DNA of 9,664 bases, taken from NCBI GenBank assembly GCA_001563965.1, contig LKMS01000051.1, positions 1-9,664 on the forward strand. Reading direction: 5' to 3'. Source of the stretch: Haloferacaceae archaeon PL-Br10_E2g29 (lineage in GTDB: Archaea > Halobacteriota > Halobacteria > Halobacteriales > Haloferacaceae). Each line of letters begins with the position of its first letter. The first letter of the stretch is position 1. This document shows, in pieces, positions 5,187 to 9,664 of this stretch. The notes under the pieces are model-generated. The model was not told where the DNA came from, ran no database searches, and saw only the letters and a list, made by a program, of their open reading frames with translations. Made by a program: the position numbers and the translations under genes.

Positions 5187-6106
5187 TTGCCGCCGGGGTC
5201 GTACTCGGTGCGGCCCTGTTAGATCGACTGGTCGGCGAACCACCCGAGCGCGTTCATCCGGTCGCGCTGTTCGGCCGCCTCGTCGCGCCGCTCGACGGTG
5301 AGTGGCGGTATCCCTGCGCGGTCGGCACCGCGGGTGCCGTGTTCCTCCCGCTTTGTGTGGCCGTCGTTGTTGCGCTCGCTGTCGGCGCTGGCGGCGTAGT
5401 ACATCCCTTGGGGGGCGGCATTGTCGCCACCGTGACTCTGTTTTCGGTCACCAGTCTCCGGCTGCTGTGTTCGACCGCGAGCACCGTGATCGAGCGCTCC
5501 GAAACCGACCTTCGGCGTGCACGCGAGGAACTGCTCGCGCTGGCCGGTCGCGACGCGACGACGCTCTCGGCCGGCGAGGTTCGGAGTGCCGCGGTCGAAA
5601 GTAGCGCCGAAAACCTCGCCGACGGGTTGGTCGCACCGCTATTCGCCTTCGGCGTCGTTGCAAGCCTCGTGGCCGGCCGGGTTGATCCCCCTGTTGCGCT
5701 CGCGCTGGCGACCGCAGCGGCGGCCTGGGTGAAAGCCGTCAACACGATGGACTCGATGGTCGGCTACCGATCGAAACCCGTGGGAACCGCCAGCGCCCGC
5801 CTTGACGACGTGGTAATGTGGGTTCCCTCGCGACTGACCGCAGTTGTGCTTTCTGTGGCCGCGCTAAGCCCCGATCCGGTGGTGTCGGCGCGGCGGTGGG
5901 CCCGGAAACCGCCGTCGCCAAACAGCGGCTGGCCGATGGCGACGCTGGCGGCCGCGCTGCAGGTTCGCCTCGAAAAGCCGGGCGTCTACATCCTCAACGA
6001 GATCGCCTCGTTGCCGACGGTCGAAGAAGGCCAGCGTGGCGTCGCACTCGTCCGGCGCGCCGGCTGGCTCTCGTTCGGTCTCACGGCGGTGATCGTCGTT
6101 GGCTGA
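5177..6106 (+). CDS. cbiB: Adenosylcobinamide-phosphate synthase CbiB
   Basis: Membrane enzyme that joins adenosylcobyric acid to (R)-1-aminopropan-2-ol phosphate to give adenosylcobinamide phosphate. The family landmarks are in order: DRLVGEPPERVHPVALFGR (16-34), ESSAENLADGLVAPL (141-155), KAVNTMDSMVGYRS (186-199), the loop PPSPNSGWPMAT (245-256) and LEKPGVYILNE (265-275). Hydrophobic segments at about 48-72, 78-98, 152-184 and 217-230, plus the C-terminus, fit a multi-pass membrane protein. At 309 residues it has the normal length. The ATG at 5177 overlaps the HAD gene by 10 nt; a second ATG at 5183 would give a 4-nt ATGA overlap and is nearly as likely. Its end overlaps cobS, so the three genes form one translationally coupled unit. 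Confidence 0.95.
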   Translation: MSMIAAGVVLGAALLDRLVGEPPERVHPVALFGRLVAPLDGEWRYPCAVGTAGAVFLPLCVAVVVALAVGAGGVVHPLGGGIVATVTLFSVTSLRLLCSTASTVIERSETDLRRAREELLALAGRDATTLSAGEVRSAAVESSAENLADGLVAPLFAFGVVASLVAGRVDPPVALALATAAAAWVKAVNTMDSMVGYRSKPVGTASARLDDVVMWVPSRLTAVVLSVAALSPDPVVSARRWARKPPSPNSGWPMATLAAALQVRLEKPGVYILNEIASLPTVEEGQRGVALVRRAGWLSFGLTAVIVVG

Positions 6107-6875
6107 GTCGAACAGGGCGGTCGCCGTCGGGCGAGCGATCCGCGGCGCAATCGGCTTTTTGACCCGCATACCTGTTCGGGCGGGCGAGGCTGACTGGGAG
6201 GCCTTCCGGCGGGTAGCCTACAGCATTCCACTCGTGGGCTACCTGATCGGCGCGCTCGCAGGACTGGCATTCTTTCTCCCGGTCCAGCCGCCGACGACCG
6301 TCGCTGCCTACCTCGTCATCCTGTATCTCGTCTCGGGAATCACGCATGCCGACGGGCTGGCCGATGTTGGCGACGCGATAGCGGTTCACGGCGACCGCGA
6401 CCGCCGACTCGACGTGCTCAAGGATTCGGCAACGGGCGTTGGCGGCGCGCTCGCGTTGGCGACGACGCTGCTCGTGTTGACGCTCGGTGCCCTTGCGTTT
6501 GCGGGCGTGTCTTCGATGACGGCGTTTCGCATCGCGCTCGCCGCAGAGGTCGGCGCGAAACTCGGGATGGTGCTGGTGATCTGTTATGGCCGGCCGGCCC
6601 ACGATGGGCTCGGCTCCCAGCTCGTCGGAACGTTGCCGCCGCGGGCATTCGGCGGCGCGCTGCTCGTCTCGCTTCCCGTCATGCTGTTCGCCCCGCAGGG
6701 CGCGACGATGGCGCTCATCGGCGCGTTCGTTGCCGGCCCGCTCGTCGGGTTGGTCATGCTGACGTGGGGCCACCGCGCGCTCGGCGGAGTCAACGGCGAC
6801 GTGATCGGGGCGACCAACGAGGTCGCCCGCGCGGTCGCCTTGCATCTGGGGGTGTCGGCGTGGATTCTCCTCTGA
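6099..6875 (+). CDS. cobS: Adenosylcobinamide-GDP ribazoletransferase CobS
   Basis: Integral membrane cobalamin synthase, which joins adenosylcobinamide-GDP with alpha-ribazole or its 5'-phosphate and releases GMP. Of 258 residues, the early segment GAIGFLTRIPV (17-27) is typical of the family. The hallmark metal-binding HADGLADVGDA is at 83-93, LKDS with ATGVGGALAL at 107-120, and the C-terminal signature GGVNGDVIGATNE at 229-241. Long hydrophobic stretches at about 44-80, 113-138, 183-222 and 243-258 mark the membrane segments. The TTG at 6099 is the best start: it sits 8 nt inside the end of cbiB and leaves a normal N-terminus with no nearer ATG. Re-initiation after cbiB is likely. CobS follows CobY in the pathway. 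Confidence 0.95.
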   Translation: MAESNRAVAVGRAIRGAIGFLTRIPVRAGEADWEAFRRVAYSIPLVGYLIGALAGLAFFLPVQPPTTVAAYLVILYLVSGITHADGLADVGDAIAVHGDRDRRLDVLKDSATGVGGALALATTLLVLTLGALAFAGVSSMTAFRIALAAEVGAKLGMVLVICYGRPAHDGLGSQLVGTLPPRAFGGALLVSLPVMLFAPQGATMALIGAFVAGPLVGLVMLTWGHRALGGVNGDVIGATNEVARAVALHLGVSAWILL

Positions 6876-6922
6876 GCGATTCTGCCCGGCGACTGTGTCG
6901 ACAACGCGAGTCGGGAAGCCGA

Positions 6923-6962
6923 TGCGGAACAACCCAATGAACTGCGGAAAAACCCAATGAAC
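6923..6962 (+). repeat. 20-bp tandem duplication covering the cobY start codon
   Basis: TGCGGAACAACCCAATGAAC (6923-6942) is followed directly by TGCGGAAAAACCCAATGAAC (6943-6962). The copies differ at one base. Each contains ATGAAC, the first two codons of cobY, so the start region has been duplicated out of frame by 20 nt. Confidence 0.95.
6937..6960 (+). CDS. Putative 7-codon upstream ORF (MNCGKTQ) of cobY
   Basis: The ATG in the first copy of the duplication opens a 7-codon frame whose TGA (6958-6960) overlaps the cobY ATG (6957-6959) in the form ATGA. A ribosome that starts on the first ATG would stop exactly on the true start and could re-initiate. No clear Shine-Dalgarno precedes either ATG. 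It may be an accident of the duplication or a modulator of cobY translation. Confidence 0.35.
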   Translation: MNCGKTQ

Positions 6963-7547
6963 GCGCTCATCATGTGTGGTGGAAAAGGAACACGCCTGCG
7001 GCCAGCCGTCGGCGACACCGAAAAACCGCTCGTCGAGATCGGCGACAAGCCGCTGATCGACCGCGTTGCCGACGCGGTGTGGAGGGCAAAAATCCGTGGC
7101 GACACAATCGAGACGGTGCATGCCGCCGTTTCTCCGGCGACCCCCGCGACGGCCGCACATCTCCACGATGACGACCGGATTCGGTGTCTCGAAACCGCCG
7201 GCGAGGGCTACGTTGCCGACCTGACAGCCGCACTCGACCACGTTGGGCGACCCGCACTCACCGTCACGGCCGACCTGCCGTTTCTCACCGCAAGCCACGT
7301 CGAACGCGCCAGTCGGGTTGCCGGCGGCGACTCCCTGACGGTCTGCGTACCCGCGTCGCTCACGGCGTCACTGGGCGTCAGCGCCGAAACAGCGATCGAA
7401 CACGAACAGCGGACGGTGGTGCCGACCGGGCTCAACGTCGTCGGCAAGCGGAGCGACGAGCGTGTCATCTGGGCCGACGAGCGACTCGCGTTCAACATCA
7501 ACCGGCCATCGGATCTCGACCGAGCCCGTGGCTACATCAACTCGTGA
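6957..7547 (+). CDS. cobY: GTP:adenosylcobinamide-phosphate guanylyltransferase CobY
   Basis: Archaeal replacement for the nucleotidyltransferase half of bacterial CobU. It transfers GMP from GTP to adenosylcobinamide phosphate, giving the GDP form used by CobS. The protein has 196 residues in one nucleotidyltransferase Rossmann-like fold. The N-terminal loop ALIMCGGKGTRL (3-14) binds the nucleotide phosphates. KPLVEIGDKPLIDRV (23-37) is the usual second element, GEGYVADL lies at 83-89, and TADLPFLT (104-111) holds the metal-binding Asp. NINRPSDL (180-187) closes the domain. The start at 6957 gives the canonical N-terminus; the ATG at 6937 is out of frame. An 81-nt gap from cobS shows no TATA box, so it is probably co-transcribed with the genes upstream. 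Confidence 0.93.
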   Translation: MNALIMCGGKGTRLRPAVGDTEKPLVEIGDKPLIDRVADAVWRAKIRGDTIETVHAAVSPATPATAAHLHDDDRIRCLETAGEGYVADLTAALDHVGRPALTVTADLPFLTASHVERASRVAGGDSLTVCVPASLTASLGVSAETAIEHEQRTVVPTGLNVVGKRSDERVIWADERLAFNINRPSDLDRARGYINS

Positions 7548-7690
7548 TGGGTGTGAGCGAGGAACAGAATCCGAGTATCGGGTGGAAATGGGCCCCAGGC
7601 GAGAGACAGAGAACCGTTGCTGTCGAGACAGCGATGAAGAGAGACGGGAGGGAACCACAAACGAATCAACACGGAACCGCTGCCGAGTAA
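7547..7690 (+). CDS. Possible 47-residue small protein overlapping the cobY stop
   Basis: The ATG at 7547 overlaps the cobY stop as TGATG, and the frame stays open for 47 codons to TAA at 7688. The peptide is hydrophilic, with a GWKWAPGE segment and many charged residues. I recognise no family. Three AGA codons and one AGG, rare in haloarchaeal genes, and the purine-rich composition argue against a conserved gene. The coupled start argues mildly for it. It fills most of the 183-bp gap before cobD, so it could also be a gene remnant or plain leader DNA. Confidence 0.3.
   Translation: MGVSEEQNPSIGWKWAPGERQRTVAVETAMKRDGREPQTNQHGTAAE
7619..7632. repeat. Inverted repeat GCTGTC-GA-GACAGC
   Basis: A perfect 6-bp dyad with a 2-bp centre lies in the cobY-cobD gap, about 73 bp upstream of the cobD TATA centre. 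A smaller TGGG-C-CCCA dyad sits at 7589-7597. It could be a regulator site for the cobD promoter or a stem in the cobY transcript end. Confidence 0.4.
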
Positions 7691-7701
7691 AAAATACAGC
7701 C

Positions 7702-7710
7702 TTATTTATT
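7702..7710 (+). promoter_or_regulatory. TATA box of cobD, leaderless geometry
   Basis: TTATTTATT in an AT-rich pocket is centred about 25 nt before the GTG at 7731. This predicts transcription beginning at or beside the start codon. It makes cobD the first gene of a second transcription unit within the cobalamin cluster. Confidence 0.65.
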
Positions 7711-7730
7711 TTCGACACATCCCCCGTGTA

Positions 7731-8735
7731 GTGGACCCTCACCGCATCGACTCGCTCAACCGCGTTCCGCACGGTGGAACTGCAGACCCTCGGGTTCTCG
7801 ATTTTAGCGCGAATACGAACCCCGAAATCCCCGAGGGTGTGGTCGCCGTCTACGACTCGGCGCTCGTGGCGGCCCGGCGGTATCCGACCGACGACTACTG
7901 TGAGTTCCGCGCGGCCGCCGCCCACTATATCGGGGTGACGGGAACCGAAATTATTCCCGCACCGGGTGCGCTCGCGGGCATGCGGTTGGTGTTTTCGCTT
8001 GTGGTCGGCTCGGGCGACAGCGTCGCACTCCCCGAACCGAGTTTTAGCGAGTACGCCCATGAGGTTCGGTTGCAGGGCGGCCACCCTGCGTTCGTCGCAC
8101 ACGACCGCATGCTGGAAGTTGATCCGGCTGACCACGAGATGGTCGTCGTCTGCAACCCGAACAATCCGACCGGCGAGTGCTACGACCCCGCACAGCTCGA
8201 ACGGTTCGCCGAGCGCTGTCAGGAGACGGAAACAACGCTGTTGGTCGATGAGGCGTTTTTGGATTTTACGAGTCAGCCATCGCTCGCCGGCACGCCGGGC
8301 GTCGTCGTCGCCCGCTCGCTGACCAAAATCTTCGGCCTCCCCGGCCTTCGAGCGGGATTTCTGGTCGCCACCGGCCAACTCCGTGATCGGCTCGATGTGG
8401 CACGACTGTCGTGGACCTTGAGTACGCCCGCCGCCGCCGTCGGGGCGCACTGTCTGAGCGACACGGCGTTCATCAACGACACCCGCGAGCGTGTTGACAC
8501 CGAGCGCGAACGCATGCGCGAACGACTTGCAGACCGGTTTACGGTGTATCCATCGAGCAGTCCATTTTTGCTCTGTGAGACGGCCGATCCGGTTTGTGAG
8601 GTCGTCGAAGAAGCCAAACAGGCGGGAATCGCCATCCGCGATGCGACCACGTTCCGCGGACTCGACTCACACATTCGGGTCGCTGTCAAGCGCCCACACG
8701 AGAACGACCAACTTCTCGCGGCGTTCGACGTCTGA
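7731..8735 (+). CDS. cobD: L-threonine-O-3-phosphate decarboxylase CobD (PLP enzyme)
   Basis: Class I/II aminotransferase-fold enzyme, HisC-like, that decarboxylates threonine phosphate to (R)-1-aminopropan-2-ol phosphate, the linker used by CbiB. Key residues of its 334 include N145-P-T-G148 and the D173-E-A-F segment that holds the pyridine ring. PLP Schiff-base lysine K199 lies in SLTKIFGLPGLRAGF, with R207 in GLRAGF, and R316 in IRVAVKR binds the carboxylate or phosphate. The N-terminal HGG and LDFSANTNPE (23-32) are typical of CobD rather than HisC. A close alternative is histidinol-phosphate aminotransferase, but the neighbours favour CobD. The GTG at 7731 fits the TATA box for a leaderless message. 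No CbiZ domain is fused at the C-terminus, and no cbiZ gene is visible beside it. Confidence 0.9.
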   Translation: MDPHRIDSLNRVPHGGTADPRVLDFSANTNPEIPEGVVAVYDSALVAARRYPTDDYCEFRAAAAHYIGVTGTEIIPAPGALAGMRLVFSLVVGSGDSVALPEPSFSEYAHEVRLQGGHPAFVAHDRMLEVDPADHEMVVVCNPNNPTGECYDPAQLERFAERCQETETTLLVDEAFLDFTSQPSLAGTPGVVVARSLTKIFGLPGLRAGFLVATGQLRDRLDVARLSWTLSTPAAAVGAHCLSDTAFINDTRERVDTERERMRERLADRFTVYPSSSPFLLCETADPVCEVVEEAKQAGIAIRDATTFRGLDSHIRVAVKRPHENDQLLAAFDV

Positions 8736-8802
8736 GGGCAGGGTGACTAGCGGGTCGAATCCGGCGGCTGAGCGCAACTGAGATAGGGATTGAGCCCAAC
8801 TG

Positions 8803-8808
8803 GGAGGT
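8803..8808 (+). promoter_or_regulatory. Shine-Dalgarno touching the cobA start codon
   Basis: GGAGGT runs directly into the ATG at 8809 with no spacer, too close for normal SD pairing. No alternative in-frame start exists upstream because a TGA lies at 8791-8793. The 73-nt cobD-cobA gap has no good TATA box, so how cobA is initiated is unclear. Confidence 0.5.
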
Positions 8809-9480
8809 ATGTCAGACCAACAGCGCGAGACGCCCGGCCGAGGAATCAAACCCGAAGCGCGCCCGATTGAGCCGACTGCGCCCGACGAGTTCGGCCTCGT
8901 GCAGGTGTTCTGGGGAAGCGGCAAGGGCAAGACCACCGCCGCGATGGGCATGGGCTTTCGGGCGGCCGGTCACGGCTACCGCGTCCATATGCTCCAGTTC
9001 ATGAAAGGCGGCGCCGACAGCGTCGAGGCCATTCGTGGCGAGTACAACGCAATCGCGGCCATGCCCGGCTTTTCGTACGAAAACACCGGCCACTACGGCT
9101 GGCACGCGATGGCTGACGGCACCAGTGACACCGACCACGAAACAAAGGCCAACGCGGGCCTCGAACGAACCCGTGAACTCATTGCAGCCGCTCGCGACGC
9201 GGATCTCACCACGCCGTTCGATCCCGATGGTTCACCGGATGACGGCGTTCACATGCTGATTCTCGACGAGATTCTGTACGCCGCCGACCGCGACCTCATC
9301 TCGCCCGACGACGTGCTTGCGCTCATTGACGACAAGCCCACCAACCTCGAACTCGTGTTGACCGGCAGCCACGAGGAGCCCTCATATCTGACCGATCGCG
9401 CCGACCTTATTTCGGAGATCAGCAAACGGAAACACCCGATTGACGCCGGCCAGCGCGCGCGGTCGGGAACGGAGTACTGA
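8809..9480 (+). CDS. cobA: Cob(I)yrinic acid a,c-diamide adenosyltransferase (CobA/CobO/BtuR family)
   Basis: Transfers the 5'-deoxyadenosyl group of ATP to the reduced cobalt of corrinoids, forming the Co-C bond early in the adenosylated branch and in salvage. Of 223 residues, the first 28 are a flexible, charged extension. The P-loop WGSGKGKTTAA (35-45) binds ATP in the unusual reversed mode of this family. LQFMKGG follows at 62-68. The Walker-B-like ILDEILYA is at 151-158, LVLTGSHEEP at 182-191, and the C-terminal signature KHPIDAGQRARSGTEY at 208-223. The length is normal with all motifs present. cbiP follows after only 8 nt, so the two are co-transcribed. This is the CobA type of adenosyltransferase, unrelated to PduO or EutT. 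Confidence 0.95.
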   Translation: MSDQQRETPGRGIKPEARPIEPTAPDEFGLVQVFWGSGKGKTTAAMGMGFRAAGHGYRVHMLQFMKGGADSVEAIRGEYNAIAAMPGFSYENTGHYGWHAMADGTSDTDHETKANAGLERTRELIAAARDADLTTPFDPDGSPDDGVHMLILDEILYAADRDLISPDDVLALIDDKPTNLELVLTGSHEEPSYLTDRADLISEISKRKHPIDAGQRARSGTEY

Positions 9481-9488
9481 CCAGGCGG

Positions 9489-9664
9489 ATGGCCCGAACG
9501 ATTCTCGTCGCCGGGACGGCCTCACATGTCGGCAAAAGCACGGTCGCCGCCGGACTCTGTCGGTTGCTCGCCGACCGCGGTGTGCGCGTCGCGCCGTTCA
9601 AGGCCCAGAACATGAGCAACAACGCGCGGGCGGTGCCGCGAGCGCCCGTGGCTGTCGGCGGCGA
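9489..9664 (+). CDS. cbiP: Cobyric acid synthase CbiP, 5' end only
   Basis: ATP- and glutamine-dependent amidase that converts adenosylcobyrinic a,c-diamide to adenosylcobyric acid by four amidations. Only the first 58 codons lie in the window and the frame is open at the edge. The N-terminal dethiobiotin-synthetase-like ATP domain is recognisable: P-loop GTASHVGKST at residues 9-18 and PFKAQNMSNNA at about 36-46, a CbiP/CobQ signature. The glutaminase domain would lie beyond the window. The ATG at 9489 is 8 nt after the cobA stop, with AGGCGG just before it as a weak ribosome site. The missing Gln-amidotransferase half means CobQ/CbiP identity rests on these motifs and on the cluster. Confidence 0.92.
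   Translation, partial: MARTILVAGTASHVGKSTVAAGLCRLLADRGVRVAPFKAQNMSNNARAVPRAPVAVGG

Noticed and set aside
6081..7298. 405-codon open frame on the minus strand across cobS and cobY
   Set aside because: It is Arg- and His-rich with no domain and lies opposite two clear cobalamin genes. It is a mirror effect of GC-rich codons.
7548..7730. Cobalamin riboswitch before cobD
   Set aside because: I see no B12-box or the conserved core of that riboswitch, and the TATA position predicts a message without a 5' leader.
7368..8450. 360-codon minus-strand frame across cobY, the gap and cobD
   Set aside because: It has no recognisable domain and mostly mirrors cobD. Its passage through the 183-bp gap is notable but gives no independent support.
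1..9664. CRISPR arrays, insertion sequences, integrase att sites or toxin-antitoxin pairs
   Set aside because: No regular repeat-spacer pattern, transposase or terminal inverted repeats were seen. The tRNA-Tyr 3' end is not repeated elsewhere in the window. The RHH genes are next to ftsZ2 rather than a toxin.

Overview
This window is a piece of a haloarchaeal (class Halobacteria) chromosome. The proteins are rich in Asp and Glu and poor in Lys, the DNA looks GC-rich, several genes have a TATA box about 25-27 nt before the start codon (leaderless geometry), and the families are archaeal: a NcsA-type thiolation protein, FtsZ2, aIF2-beta, CobY, and a tRNA-Tyr with the archaeal C1:G72 pair. The exact genus cannot be named from the sequence alone.

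Left part (1-3610). ncsA (tRNA 2-thiolation) runs rightwards. It converges on a leftward cell-division block read in the order cdrL, cdrS, ftsZ2. cdrL encodes a ribbon-helix-helix (RHH) protein with C-terminal zinc ribbons, cdrS a 60-residue RHH protein, and ftsZ2 the tubulin-like division GTPase. cdrS and ftsZ2 are 2 nt apart and form an operon. The cdrS and cdrL promoters both carry inverted sites of the form GT(A/C)AGAC-N4-GTCT placed about 17 bp upstream of the TATA centre, with a further site just downstream of the predicted cdrS start. This suggests a shared, probably autoregulatory, RHH operator.

Middle (3611-4436). tRNA-Tyr(GTA) is followed by two stem-loops and a T7 tract. Next comes aIF2-beta carrying a C-terminal TRAM domain.

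Right part (4539-9664, running off the edge). This is a late cobalamin (adenosylcobamide) assembly cluster, all on the + strand: HAD hydrolase, cbiB, cobS, cobY, cobD (threonine-phosphate decarboxylase), cobA (corrinoid adenosyltransferase) and the 5' end of cbiP. CobA adenosylates the corrinoid. CbiP amidates it to adenosylcobyric acid. CobD makes aminopropanol phosphate, which CbiB attaches. CobY activates the product with GTP, and CobS joins the lower-ligand base. The HAD protein is a candidate for a dephosphorylation step that has no recognised gene here. HAD-cbiB-cobS overlap, while cobD has its own leaderless promoter and splits the cluster.

Points worth a second look are the shared operator grammar in the cell-division regulon, a 20-bp tandem duplication that makes a 7-codon upstream ORF stopping on the cobY start, an uncharacterised 47-codon ORF overlapping the cobY stop, and the HAD protein.
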